Assembly: GCA_022821965.1 (NCBI GenBank)
Contig: JAJECN010000022.1
Coordinates: 62,001 to 126,000 of the forward strand
From: Candidatus Poribacteria bacterium
Lineage (GTDB): Bacteria > Poribacteria > WGA-4E > WGA-3G
Direction: 5' to 3'
DNA length: 64,000 nt
Notes under the pieces: generated by a model
Database searches by the model: none
The model's input: the letters and a program-made list of their open reading frames with translations, nothing else
Told to the model about the DNA's origin: nothing
Part shown: positions 17,493 through 27,346 of the stretch, piece after piece
Numbering within the stretch: position 1 is the first letter of the stretch
How the letters are laid out: every line of letters begins with the position of its first letter
Position numbers and translations under genes: made by a program

Positions 17493-18470
17493 TTGAGTAA
17501 CGCGTACACAATCCCTCTACAGACAATTACGCCATCTTTCTCGGGACACCAGACGTTTCCATTCCGATACACATGGTTAAAGAAGGGTGTTGAAGCCGTG
17601 ATAAAAGATCCGGCAGTCTTTTCATCCGAGAACGCCTCTGTTACGTTAGGGGTCGGAAAAAACATGGTGAGCTCCATCCGCCACTGGTGCCGCGTATCAA
17701 GGCTCATTGAAGAAGGGATAGGTCAACCTAAACAACCTCCCATGGGTCTCGGTGAGCAAGCAACGGTCTTTCGGCGTGGTCAATTCTCGCCAACTGACCT
17801 TGGCAGAGCCATCTTTGACGAAAACGGATTCGACCCATACCTCGATGATCCAGCCACTTTGTGGTTGATTCACTGGCAGATAGCAACCAATACCAATCAG
17901 GCGACTGCGTGGTATTGGGCATTTAACATTTTAAGAGGAAACCAATTCACACCGCCCATATTCGCACGAGAATTGTATAAATGGGCACAACAACAGAAAA
18001 AATCCATGCGGACTGTTTCTGAAAACACACTTCAACGGGATGTCAATTGCTTTATCCGTACTTACTGTCAGGCGCGCCACACCGAGGCCGTCGTTGAGGA
18101 GACGTTTGACTGTCCACTCGTTGAACTCAACCTAATCGCCGAATTACCAGATGGGAATGGATATGAATTCCAACGAGGCAGCAAAGAAACACTGCCAATT
18201 GAAGTCGTTGCGTGGACGTTAGATACTTTTTGGAAAAGCAACTCCCTTCAAAAAAAAACACAAACACTTTCGTTTTCGAATTTGATGTATGACCCATCAA
18301 GTCCCGGGCGGGTTTTCAGATTAGACGAAGACACGATGACGACGTATCTTGAAAATCTTGAGCAACTCACGGACGGTGCGTTGCGATACGATGAAACAAC
18401 AGGGGTAAAGCAGGTTTACCGACACAGAGATTTAAACCAGATGGAACTTTTAAAGAGGTACTATGAATAA
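17493..18470 (+). CDS. DUF4007 protein, SspB-like component of DNA phosphorothioation
   Basis: The 325-aa product has the DUF4007 opening FSGHQTFPFRYTWLKKGVEAV, followed by LGVGKNMVSSIRHW, LSPTDLGRAIF-type, GFDPYLDDPATLWLIHWQI and TAWYWAFN, all family hallmarks. DUF4007 proteins occur in PT operons; from memory SspB, the DNA nickase of the SspABCD single-strand PT system, has this domain. The listed ORF starts at 17352, but a TTG at 17493 lies 7 nt after a perfect GGAGG and gives a sensible N-terminus, so I moved the start. The end overlaps the next gene by 8 bp, indicating coupling. The probable role is nicking or positioning on DNA before sulfur insertion. Confidence 0.82.
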   Translation: MSNAYTIPLQTITPSFSGHQTFPFRYTWLKKGVEAVIKDPAVFSSENASVTLGVGKNMVSSIRHWCRVSRLIEEGIGQPKQPPMGLGEQATVFRRGQFSPTDLGRAIFDENGFDPYLDDPATLWLIHWQIATNTNQATAWYWAFNILRGNQFTPPIFARELYKWAQQQKKSMRTVSENTLQRDVNCFIRTYCQARHTEAVVEETFDCPLVELNLIAELPDGNGYEFQRGSKETLPIEVVAWTLDTFWKSNSLQKKTQTLSFSNLMYDPSSPGRVFRLDEDTMTTYLENLEQLTDGALRYDETTGVKQVYRHRDLNQMELLKRYYE

Positions 18471-21400
18471 CGTCCCCTTATCAGATATTTTTCACATCAC
18501 AGAACGTTTTCAGCGTTCTGTACATCTGGAGCGCGATTTTTATACCGAAAACGCGTTAGATGGGTACGTTGTGACTGTCAAAGCGCGGGAAACCCTCACC
18601 CGTCTTATTTCAGCACAAGAGAATAGTGCAACCTCGAAAGCATGGTCCCTCACTGGTCCTTATGGATCAGGAAAATCAGCGTTCGCGCTCTTTGCTGCAA
18701 AACTACTCGGAGATACCAACACACCTACAACACAACAGGCTTTAAATCTATTGAGACGTGAAGACATCGCATTATACGAACGATTTATGCACATAAAGGG
18801 GAATGGAGATTACTCGCTATCCGGTTTTTGTCCGGTGCTTATTTCAGGAGAGCGCGCCCCGCTTCCAATCGCCCTTCTGCGTGCTTTAGAACAGGGTCTT
18901 AAGACCTTCGGAATCCCATCTTCCAGTTCACTGCGGCGGAACATCAAAAAATTACTGAAAACAGAGACAGTCTATAGAACGCCATCAGCATCTGAAATCA
19001 CGGCACTTTTTGAATCGGCGACGCGCGTGATTCGTAAAAACGGCGGCACCGGTCTGTTGTTAGTTATTGACGAACTCGGTAAGTTCCTTGAATATGCCGC
19101 GCAATCTCCAGCACAAGGCGATGTGTTTGTGCTACAAACCCTCGCTGAATTTGCCACACGCAGCGATCAGACCCCGCTATTTCTGTTGACAATTCTGCAT
19201 CAGGCTTTTGAACAATACGCACACCGAGTCGCAAAATCACAGCGCGAGGAGTGGGCAAAGGTACAAGGACGGTTTGAAGATATTGCCTTCGTGGAACCCT
19301 CTGAACAGGTACTCCGCCTGATTGGATCCGCTATCAAAAGGACTTCAAAAGGTAAGGAAAGCAATTTATCACTGCCCATTGAATTCAATCTCAAACCGAC
19401 GCAACTTGCCGACGAAAGCTTTAGCGAACTCCTAAGAAACTGTCTACCGCTCCACCCGACCGTAGCACTTGTTATCGGTTCAATTTTCCGACGGTTCGCA
19501 CAGAATGAACGTTCTCTTTTCGCTTTCCTGAGTTCAAATGAACCTTATGGACTACAAGACTTTCTTTCAAACCGGCACTATGATAGTGGTGTGCTGCCGA
19601 TGTTTTCGGTCGCCGATCTGTACGATTATCTCAACACCACTATAGGGAATCGACTATCTGCCGCACGCGACGGTGATAAGTGGGTAGAAATTGAGATGGC
19701 TATTAATCGGTTGGCAGATCCATCACCGACCACAGTGAGACTCATTAAGACTATCGGATTACTCAGTATCGTCGGAGAAGTAAGCACTAACCTGAAAGCC
19801 TCAAAACATATACTCCGTTATGCCTTAGACGATCACACCGAAGAATTCGCGAAGGAATTTGAGACAGCACTAAAGACGTTAGAAAGACGTTCAATTGTTA
19901 CTTATCGTCGCTACAACGATGTTTACGCACTGTGGGAAGGGAGCGACATTGATATCGAAGCGATGTCTCACGAAGCGGAAGGACACCTCGATCCAAATGA
20001 GACACTTACGAATTACCTTTCAAAACTCACACCGCCGCGACCTCTTATTGCCCGCCGGCACCTGTTTGAGAAAGGCACACTTCGCTATTTTGACGTTCGG
20101 TACACCGATCTTGAAAATTTTGATGCGAACCTGAATAAATCCTGTAGTGAAGCAGACGGACTTGTGCTTTATGTACTTCCAGCAAGTGAAGATGAAGTCA
20201 GTCAGTTCATCGAAAAAGCAAGTGGAAAAGACGTTACAGAACGCCAAAATGTGTTAATTGCAATCCCACACTCCACCCGTTTTCTCCGCGATGCTGTCAC
20301 TGAACTCGCCTGTCTGCACTGGATTTCGGAAAATACGGCCGAACTTGAGGGCGATGCGGTTGCGAGACGTGAACTTTCAATCCGGTGGGTAGAAGCGGAG
20401 CGAAATGTATCCGATCAGTTAGCAGTCGTTTTTGGCAGCGACAGCGAGGAGTCTTGCAAATGGTTTCACAAGGGACAACGGGTAGGTATCAACTCTCAAC
20501 GTGCGAGAAATGAACACTTGTCAAAAATCTGTGATGAGGTTTACCACAAAACCCCTTTTATTCGGAATGAACTGATCAATCGGCGGAAAATCTCTGGTGC
20601 TGTAACGACTGCCCGAAAAAAATTAATTCAAGCGATGCTTGAAAACGGTGATCAGGAAAACCTCGGTATTACTGGTTATCCTGCTGAAATGAGCATCTAC
20701 CGCTCACTCTTATCGGATACAGGAATCCATCGTGAAGTTTCCGGTATGTGGGGATTCCACCCACCAAAAACGGACGATAAAAACGAAATAAAACACACAT
20801 GGAACGCAATTGAGGCTTTTCTTGAAGCGTGTGAAGGTGAGCGACAACCTGTCGTGAAACTCTATGAACGTTTGATGGCACCACCGCTTGGGGTGCGAAG
20901 CGGTCCTCTGCCTATTCTTTTGTGCGCGATGATGCACCATTACAAAACAGAAATCGCGCTTTATGAAAACGGATCCTTTATAGCAGATTGGTCAATGCCG
21001 GTTTTTGAAAGACTTCTGAAAGCACCGCAACAATTTGAACTGAAACGTTTTCAGATGACAGGAATCCGCTCCGATCTATTTTCACAATTTTCAAGGGCGT
21101 TCAATCAATCAACAGAAACCCAAAAACCAGATCTGCTGACGGTCGTCACGCCGCTTATGCGTGCTATTGCGCAACTTCCGAAGTATACTTTGGTAACACA
21201 AGAATTGAGTGACAATGCGAAAAATTTTCGTAAAACCGTCTTGAATGCGCGTGAGCCTGACGAACTCCTCTTTACACAACTGCCGGCAGCATTTGGATTT
21301 CCTGTTTTTAGTACGCAGATAACAACAGATTCACAAGCAGTTTCGGAATTTTTTAGTGCACTGCAAAGCGCATTGTCGGAATTAGAAAAGGTTTATGACC

Positions 21401-21951
21401 GCCTACTGAATTCGGTTGAACTTCTGTTGATCGAAGCATTCACCTTGACACCAACTGCGGAGAAACTCCGTGCTGAACTGGTGGCAAGAGCCGAACCTTT
21501 GTTATCGGTGACAATTGAAATTGATCTCAAAGGATTTTTAGTCCAAGTCTGTAGTGGTGGACACGATCACACGGGTTGGCTTGAGGCAATCGCGACCTAC
21601 CTCGCCAAAAAACCACCCTCAGCATGGGTAGATGCCGATAAAGCCCAGTTTGAGATTAACCTTTCTCAGATCGCGAGGAAGTTTCGGCACTTTGAAGCGG
21701 TGTCCTATGAAAAACTGGCGCGCACTGAATCATCAACAGGCGAGCCGATCCGAGTGGGTATCACCGCCCCGAATCGAACAGAACAGGAACGGGTTGTTAC
21801 CTTGACACCGACTGCTGATGAGCAAACCGCTGAAATGGAAGATGAGATTAGGAAAGTATTCTACAAGTTTGACGTAGACGATAATCCAGAACTCCATATC
21901 GCAATTTTGGCGCGAATTTCACAAAAATGGATGCAACAACTTGATGAATAG
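18463..21951 (+). CDS. Large P-loop ATPase, SspC-like (BrxC-like style)
   Basis: The protein is 1162 aa. Walker A GPYGSGKS lies at residues 65-72 and Walker B LLLVIDELGKFLEY at about 197-210, followed by a sensor-like stretch FLLTILHQAFEQYA and an Arg-rich winged segment. The remaining about 800 residues are helical with no recognised catalytic motif. Size, ATPase core and position directly between the DUF4007 and PP-loop genes match SspC, the ATPase of the SspABCD system. Related giant ATPases occur in BREX and other defence loci. It starts inside the end of the DUF4007 gene (8-bp overlap) and is followed 12 nt later by the PP-loop gene, so the three are translated together. The assignment to SspC rests on order and architecture. 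Confidence 0.75.
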   Translation: MNNVPLSDIFHITERFQRSVHLERDFYTENALDGYVVTVKARETLTRLISAQENSATSKAWSLTGPYGSGKSAFALFAAKLLGDTNTPTTQQALNLLRREDIALYERFMHIKGNGDYSLSGFCPVLISGERAPLPIALLRALEQGLKTFGIPSSSSLRRNIKKLLKTETVYRTPSASEITALFESATRVIRKNGGTGLLLVIDELGKFLEYAAQSPAQGDVFVLQTLAEFATRSDQTPLFLLTILHQAFEQYAHRVAKSQREEWAKVQGRFEDIAFVEPSEQVLRLIGSAIKRTSKGKESNLSLPIEFNLKPTQLADESFSELLRNCLPLHPTVALVIGSIFRRFAQNERSLFAFLSSNEPYGLQDFLSNRHYDSGVLPMFSVADLYDYLNTTIGNRLSAARDGDKWVEIEMAINRLADPSPTTVRLIKTIGLLSIVGEVSTNLKASKHILRYALDDHTEEFAKEFETALKTLERRSIVTYRRYNDVYALWEGSDIDIEAMSHEAEGHLDPNETLTNYLSKLTPPRPLIARRHLFEKGTLRYFDVRYTDLENFDANLNKSCSEADGLVLYVLPASEDEVSQFIEKASGKDVTERQNVLIAIPHSTRFLRDAVTELACLHWISENTAELEGDAVARRELSIRWVEAERNVSDQLAVVFGSDSEESCKWFHKGQRVGINSQRARNEHLSKICDEVYHKTPFIRNELINRRKISGAVTTARKKLIQAMLENGDQENLGITGYPAEMSIYRSLLSDTGIHREVSGMWGFHPPKTDDKNEIKHTWNAIEAFLEACEGERQPVVKLYERLMAPPLGVRSGPLPILLCAMMHHYKTEIALYENGSFIADWSMPVFERLLKAPQQFELKRFQMTGIRSDLFSQFSRAFNQSTETQKPDLLTVVTPLMRAIAQLPKYTLVTQELSDNAKNFRKTVLNAREPDELLFTQLPAAFGFPVFSTQITTDSQAVSEFFSALQSALSELEKVYDRLLNSVELLLIEAFTLTPTAEKLRAELVARAEPLLSVTIEIDLKGFLVQVCSGGHDHTGWLEAIATYLAKKPPSAWVDADKAQFEINLSQIARKFRHFEAVSYEKLARTESSTGEPIRVGITAPNRTEQERVVTLTPTADEQTAEMEDEIRKVFYKFDVDDNPELHIAILARISQKWMQQLDE

Positions 21952-21963
21952 AGAGGGAAAAAC

Positions 21964-22800
21964 ATGGAACAAAAAATCCGCCACGTCCTTGGACTCTCCG
22001 GTGGTAAAGATAGTTCTGCACTCGCTGTTTATATGCGGGATAGAGTACCGGAGATGGAATACTTTTTTTCTGATACAGGCAAAGAATTGCAGGAGACTTA
22101 CGATTTTTTAGATCGGTTAGAGGCGTTTCTCGGCAAACCGATTGTACGCCTCAACATGAACGCCGATGCCAACAGTAACCGAGATTTCGATCATTGGCTG
22201 ACAGTCTACGGTGGTTTGCTGCCGTCATCGCAAATTCGCTGGTGCACCGTTAACCTCAAAATAAGACCTTTTGAGGAATACATCGGTGAGGATAACGCGT
22301 ATCACTATATTGCTATCCGTGCCGACGAAGATCGTATCGGTTACAAGCCTCCGAGTATCTCCTCTCTCCATAATATTGAACCCAAATACCCATTCAAAGA
22401 GGACGGCATTACGAAAGAGGACGTGTACCGAATATTGGAGGAAAGTGGACTCGGTTTGCCCGATTATTATAAGTGGCGGACGCGTTCCGGTTGCTATTTC
22501 TGCTTCTTCCAGCGTAAATCCGAGTGGGTTGGACTGTTAGAGCAACACCCAGACCTTTTTGAACTCGCCAAGGGTTATGAGAAATTCAATCCAGAGACAG
22601 GCGAACGGTTCACGTGGTGTCAGGGCGAAAGTTTGGAGGAACTATCACAACCAGATCGGATCGCGGAGATCAAGGCAAATACTGAAAAGGCGATGGCATC
22701 TAAGAAAGCGGCAAAACCGAATCGTCGTTTGATAGAGATTCTCACTGATGTTCTTGATGATGAGGACGACGAGGAGCCATGTCTGCCTTGCCATAAGTGA
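21964..22800 (+). CDS. PP-loop PAPS-reductase-like sulfur-insertion protein (SspD/DndC-like)
   Basis: A 278-aa ATP pyrophosphatase-family enzyme that would adenylate the DNA backbone for sulfur transfer. The PP-loop SGGKDSSAL lies at residues 11-19, FFSDTGKELQETYDFLD follows, then SSQIRWCTVNLKIRPFEEY and SGCYFCFFQRKSEW. The cysteines at RWCT and GCYFC are candidate iron-sulfur ligands as in DndC. It is shorter than classical DndC, nearer to SspD. An additional CLPC pair ends the protein after an acidic DDEDDEE tract. AGAGGG precedes the ATG. Its place after the DUF4007 and ATPase genes reproduces the B-C-D order. A housekeeping sulfate assimilation role is unlikely in this context. Confidence 0.85.
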   Translation: MEQKIRHVLGLSGGKDSSALAVYMRDRVPEMEYFFSDTGKELQETYDFLDRLEAFLGKPIVRLNMNADANSNRDFDHWLTVYGGLLPSSQIRWCTVNLKIRPFEEYIGEDNAYHYIAIRADEDRIGYKPPSISSLHNIEPKYPFKEDGITKEDVYRILEESGLGLPDYYKWRTRSGCYFCFFQRKSEWVGLLEQHPDLFELAKGYEKFNPETGERFTWCQGESLEELSQPDRIAEIKANTEKAMASKKAAKPNRRLIEILTDVLDDEDDEEPCLPCHK

Positions 22801-22842
22801 CAGAAATAAACCCATTATGTTTGAAAGGGAACAGATAATAGA

Positions 22843-24966
22843 ATGAGACTTCGGACAATACCTGATATTCAACCGCTCTATATATTGCCAAAGGACCCTG
22901 TGACGAAAGATGTCCTGATTCCGTGCTTTCAGTCTGCGACCTCTGTTGATTGCATGATGGGTTTCTTTTCAAGTGAAATTCTGGTATCACTCGCGCCAGG
23001 TTTGGCAAGTTTTATAGACTGCTCGGACGAAAGTTTACGTCTTATTATCAGTCCACTTCTGAGAACCGAAGATAGGGAAGCAATCGAACTGGGTACGACC
23101 TCCGTTGAAGATATCGCTCGTGAGTCTTTAGAGGATTTTATTGTTACAGAAAACGCCATTGCACAACATACACTAAAGTGTCTCTCGTGGATGCTACGTC
23201 ACGGACGCGTGGAAATCAAAATTGCTTTGATGAAAGATGCTCTTTTCCACCCGAAAGTCTGGCTCTTTCGCGAAGGCAATGACGTAATAGCAGCACACGG
23301 ATCCAGTAATATGACGTACGCCGGTATTGAAAAAAATATTGAGCAAGTGTCTATATCCAAATCGTGGGAGGATACCAATCAGTCCTATATAACAGAAAAG
23401 TTTTGCGATCAGTTTAGGCAACTTTGGACAAATTACGATGAGACTTGTACTGTCATACCGATACCACGAGCGATTGAGGAAAATCTGTTGAAAACTTATA
23501 ATTCAGATATCCCACCAACCGAGGCAGAATTGCACACACTCTACGAAGAGCAAACTGGTTCTATAGATGAATCTTCGGCATCCTATAACTATGATAAGCT
23601 ATCTCGCCCTCCATTTGCCATACCCTCATACCTGCGGTATGAGGACGGTCCTTTTGAACATCAAGGTAAGGCAATTAAAGCGTGGTGTGAAGCTGGTTAT
23701 CATGGCATTTTAGAAATGGCGACTGGTTCTGGGAAGACAATTACCGCCATGATTTGCGCCCATAGGCTTTATAATGTAGAAAAACCACTCCTTATTGTCG
23801 TGGCTGCGCCTTATATTCCTCTTATTCAACAGTGGTGTGATGAGATTTTATCCTTTAGACTCAAGGCAGTTAACCTAACCGAAGCGAACGGAGCAAAGGG
23901 ACGTGCCCTTGAACTTAACAAGCTCAAACGAAGACTCCGAAACGGCAGCAGTGACGTTGAAGTAGTTGTAGTTACGCACCGCACACTTTGTAATAGTGGT
24001 TTTAAAACTGAACTTGAGAAATATGACTGTAAAACTTTGCTTATCGCGGATGAAGTACACAATCTCGGAAGTGAGGGATTCATAACCGATCCGCCCGATT
24101 TCTTTGATTACAGATTGGGACTATCAGCAACCCCTATCCGCCAGTATGATGAAGTGGGAACAGAGCAGCTATTTTCGTTTTTTGGTCCTATTGTTTTCCA
24201 GTTCACCCTTGAGGAAGCGATCGGGCGATGTCTCGTTGAGTACGAATACTACGTCCATCCGGTAGAACTTACAGAGGATGAAATGGAGAAATGGTACGAG
24301 CTCACGGAAAGGATCGGGAAAAATGCGTGGCGACAGGAAGAAGATCCAAACGATGAGTACCTTATGAAGCTGCTCCGGGATAGACGTGCTCTCTTGGAAA
24401 ATGCTGAAAATAAGATCGCTGTGTTAGAAAATGTTTTGACACAACGCGAAGACTTCGACAGACTCTGCCATACGTTGATTTACACGTCTGACAAGGCACC
24501 GCAGCAGCTGAAAGATGTTAACGCCTTACTGAACAAACACGGTGTTCTCTTCCACCAACTCACACATGAAGAGACACCCGACCGGAAAAAAACCGCCCAA
24601 ATTATCCAGTCTTTTCAGGAAGGAACATTACGCATTTTAACTGCCAAACGCGTTCTTGATGAAGGGATCAATATTCCACAGATTGAAAAGGCTTTTATTC
24701 TTGCGAGTACCACAGTGGAACGTCAATGGGTGCAACGTCGTGGACGGTTGCTCCGCACTTGTAGCAAGACAGGCAAAACACACAGTGAAATCCACGACTT
24801 CATGGCTTTACCGCCGGATTTGGATAATCTGGACACTCGCGCTCGCGCCTTAATAGAGTCCGAACTCAAACGGATCCAAGCATTCGCTTACCTTGCGAAA
24901 AACTTTGGCAGACCTGATGGTCCTTTGAGTCACATCGACCAACTTGTTAAAGCCCTTTACACATAA
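22843..24966 (+). CDS. PLD-like / DEVH superfamily 2 helicase, PT-system restriction component (SspF-like?)
   Basis: The product is 707 aa. An N-terminal phospholipase-D-like region has HPKVWLF and GSSNMTYAG (about residues 130-158), a single HKD-like half. The SF2 helicase core has Walker A MATGSGKTITAM (about 287-298), DEVH box LLIADEVHNLGS, motif III LSATPIRQYDE and motif VI QRRGRLLRT. This domain order is that of proteins annotated as DNA phosphorothioation system restriction enzymes (COG1061-like). The likely role is translocating on or cutting unmodified invader DNA. It sits 42 nt after the sspD-like gene and 11 nt before the 81-aa gene. Whether it equals SspF of the SspFGH module should be decided by sequence comparison. 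Confidence 0.8.
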   Translation: MRLRTIPDIQPLYILPKDPVTKDVLIPCFQSATSVDCMMGFFSSEILVSLAPGLASFIDCSDESLRLIISPLLRTEDREAIELGTTSVEDIARESLEDFIVTENAIAQHTLKCLSWMLRHGRVEIKIALMKDALFHPKVWLFREGNDVIAAHGSSNMTYAGIEKNIEQVSISKSWEDTNQSYITEKFCDQFRQLWTNYDETCTVIPIPRAIEENLLKTYNSDIPPTEAELHTLYEEQTGSIDESSASYNYDKLSRPPFAIPSYLRYEDGPFEHQGKAIKAWCEAGYHGILEMATGSGKTITAMICAHRLYNVEKPLLIVVAAPYIPLIQQWCDEILSFRLKAVNLTEANGAKGRALELNKLKRRLRNGSSDVEVVVVTHRTLCNSGFKTELEKYDCKTLLIADEVHNLGSEGFITDPPDFFDYRLGLSATPIRQYDEVGTEQLFSFFGPIVFQFTLEEAIGRCLVEYEYYVHPVELTEDEMEKWYELTERIGKNAWRQEEDPNDEYLMKLLRDRRALLENAENKIAVLENVLTQREDFDRLCHTLIYTSDKAPQQLKDVNALLNKHGVLFHQLTHEETPDRKKTAQIIQSFQEGTLRILTAKRVLDEGINIPQIEKAFILASTTVERQWVQRRGRLLRTCSKTGKTHSEIHDFMALPPDLDNLDTRARALIESELKRIQAFAYLAKNFGRPDGPLSHIDQLVKALYT

Positions 24967-24977
24967 CGGAGGATACT

Positions 24978-25223
24978 ATGTCGTATAACAAGCAAAAAAT
25001 GGTGGAACTGATCCTCAATGAATCTGAATCTATTGAGGAGAGATGCGATGGTTACAGGAAAAAAATTCTTGACGCAATCATTGAAATCCTTAACGCGGAA
25101 AGAGATCATAAAGCGCAAAGGACAAGTATCCAAAAACAAGTAAATCAAGCATGCCATAAGGCTGGTGACTTTCTCGCGAGGAAACACGATATAGATAATC
25201 CAACGACAGAGGTTATCCAATGA
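24978..25223 (+). CDS. Small helical protein, SspG-position
   Basis: An 81-aa protein rich in charged residues, predicted to be mostly alpha-helical: KQKMVELILNESESIEERC followed by IIEILNAERDHKAQR. I do not recognise the family. ACGGAGG precedes its ATG, and its last codons overlap the start of the DndD-like gene (ATGA, 4 bp). It is thus translationally coupled and probably a partner of that SMC-like ATPase. It occupies the middle slot between helicase and SMC ATPase, where SspG would lie if this is an SspFGH-type module. Function unknown. Confidence 0.7.
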   Translation: MSYNKQKMVELILNESESIEERCDGYRKKILDAIIEILNAERDHKAQRTSIQKQVNQACHKAGDFLARKHDIDNPTTEVIQ

Positions 25224-27337
25224 AACTAATCAGTGCAAAATTTCAGAACTTTCGTCTGCTACGAGATTTAAGATTGGATTTTTCGACAAGTAACGATAAA
25301 AAACTAACCGTCATTCGCGCCTCAAACGAGAGCGGAAAAACGACTATCTTAACAGCACTTCAGTGGGCACTCTACGGCGACAACGCCCTGCCTAACAGAG
25401 GTAGGGGACATCGCCTATTTCCAATTGATTGGGATGTCCCTGATGGACGGGCAATTCCGATATCTGTGCAAGTCGATTTTGAAAAACCTGCATCAGAGTT
25501 AAATCGGAATCAGACGAGCCGCTACTGTCTCATTCGTTCCGTAGAGGAGACAACCGAGGGGCTCAGACAAAACTCAAAAGTAGAATTGTTTGAACTGACA
25601 GAAACCGGGAGTGCTCCGATTCCTCCACCACTAGAAGCACAGATATCCCGACTCCTGTTACCTCTTCATTTGCGTGAGGTGTTTTTCACCGACGGCGACC
25701 GAGCACTGAGTTTCATCGAATCAGAAAACAATAATACACAGGTTAAAAATGCTATTCAATCGTTGTTAGGTCTTGACGTGATTGAGTCTGCACTCGATCA
25801 CTTGAAAAAGACGCTCGCTGGACTCAATAGAGATTCAAAGAATATCGGATCCGATACAGAAATCACCGCAATCGTTACAGAATTAGAGGAGATAGATCAA
25901 AAGATTGAACGTCTTGAAAATGAAAGAGACGATGCGAAACTCCAATTTGATGCAGTCAATCAAAGTCTAACAGAAATTGATAAAGACCTTGAAGTAGCAT
26001 TGGTTAATGGGGATCAAGAAGAACTTAATCGTGAACTGCAAAAAGCAGAGGCAGAACTAAAGAGAATCAGAAATCAAGAAGAAAAACTGGTTTCCGAGCA
26101 TTCACAACTCTTTAGAAAACCGCCTCTGTTCCGTGATTTGCTTGCCCCGGTTTTGAAAAAAAGTTTTGAGAAATTGGATAAACTCCGCGATCAAGGGAAA
26201 CTGCCGAGAACAACAATTCCGGTGCTTGCCGAACGGTTAACAGATGTTACCTGCATCTGTGGCGAATCGCTGGATCGACACTCAGAAGACGGGAAGCGTC
26301 GCAGAGCACATATTGAACAACTGATTAGTGAGAGTCAGAAATCTGATGAATTCCAAAAATGTCTCACCGACCTCTATTACGGTTCATTGGCACTGAAACC
26401 GATAGAGACCAACGATGCGCAACACTGGATCGCTGAGTACAAGAGAAACGCAATCCGTCGAGATGAACTTGAAACGCGACGCGGGGAATTAGAGAAAGCC
26501 TTAGCAGCACTTGAAGTCCAACTTGAAAACATAGGAGACATTGACATTCAAGAACTTCGTGCCGCCAAACAAGACTATATCGCTCAACGCGATTCTTTGA
26601 ACCACATCCGTATAGAGCACGAAAGAGAACTTGAACGTCTGAAGGAAAGGCAGAGGTCCTTAAGCGCAACGCGTAATAACCTTATCAGTAAACGGAGGAG
26701 AGGGAAAGGAATATTAGCCAGATTAGACACCACACGCGACATAGATCAAATTCTTAAAAATTCCTACAACCGAATCACAAACGAGGAATTGCAAAAAGTG
26801 AGTCGGTTGATGAACACTCTCTTTTTAGAGATGATTGGTGCGGATGCCGAACAGAACGCAATCATTCATAAAGCGGAAATCAGTGACAAGTTTGATATTC
26901 TCGTCTACGGACCCAATGAACGTGCTTTGAATCCTGATCGAGATTTAAACGGTGCCTCTCGGCGAGCATTAACGATAGCGTTTATTCTCGCTCTGACTAA
27001 GGTAAGTGAAGTTGCAGCACCAAATGTGATTGACACACCCCTTGGAATGATGGACGGGTTCGTCAAACGTTCCGTTCTCAAAACTGCTATTCAAGAAAGT
27101 TCACAACTCATTCTCTTTTTAACGCGTTCTGAAATTAAAGACTGTGAGGATATTATATCAGATAAGGCGGGACGTATAATCACCATCACTAATTCAGCAC
27201 ACTATCCCAATATATTGGTGAACGATCCACATATAAACGAACCTCAGGCACTCCGATGTCCGTGCCAGGGCCTCGGAGAATGCGATATGTGTAAGCGGCG
27301 AACGGACGCTGAGGTGGAAGTCCAACCGGCACCTTAG
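25220..27337 (+). CDS. DndD-like SMC/RecN-type ATPase (SspH-position)
   Basis: This 705-aa SMC-family ATPase resembles DndD. The N-terminal lobe MKLISAKFQNFRLLRDL is followed by Walker A ASNESGKTTIL (about 36-46). Long coiled coils at about 210-290 and 420-500 flank a hook-like region with CICGESL (about 350). The C-terminal lobe has NGASRRALTIAFILAL (signature) and VIDTPLGMMDGFVKR (Walker B/D-loop), as in DndD's DTPL motif. It ends with an unusual cysteine cluster, CPCQGLGECDMCKRR. DndD supplies ATPase activity in dnd modification, and similar proteins also appear in restriction modules. Start overlap with the 81-aa gene implies coupled expression. Confidence 0.85.
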   Translation: MKLISAKFQNFRLLRDLRLDFSTSNDKKLTVIRASNESGKTTILTALQWALYGDNALPNRGRGHRLFPIDWDVPDGRAIPISVQVDFEKPASELNRNQTSRYCLIRSVEETTEGLRQNSKVELFELTETGSAPIPPPLEAQISRLLLPLHLREVFFTDGDRALSFIESENNNTQVKNAIQSLLGLDVIESALDHLKKTLAGLNRDSKNIGSDTEITAIVTELEEIDQKIERLENERDDAKLQFDAVNQSLTEIDKDLEVALVNGDQEELNRELQKAEAELKRIRNQEEKLVSEHSQLFRKPPLFRDLLAPVLKKSFEKLDKLRDQGKLPRTTIPVLAERLTDVTCICGESLDRHSEDGKRRRAHIEQLISESQKSDEFQKCLTDLYYGSLALKPIETNDAQHWIAEYKRNAIRRDELETRRGELEKALAALEVQLENIGDIDIQELRAAKQDYIAQRDSLNHIRIEHERELERLKERQRSLSATRNNLISKRRRGKGILARLDTTRDIDQILKNSYNRITNEELQKVSRLMNTLFLEMIGADAEQNAIIHKAEISDKFDILVYGPNERALNPDRDLNGASRRALTIAFILALTKVSEVAAPNVIDTPLGMMDGFVKRSVLKTAIQESSQLILFLTRSEIKDCEDIISDKAGRIITITNSAHYPNILVNDPHINEPQALRCPCQGLGECDMCKRRTDAEVEVQPAP

Positions 27338-27346
27338 GAGATTGAT

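Noticed and set aside
21964-22800. Housekeeping CysH-type PAPS reductase
   Set aside because: Its place in a defence operon, the WCT/GCYFC cysteine pattern and B-C-D gene order favour SspD/DndC-like function.
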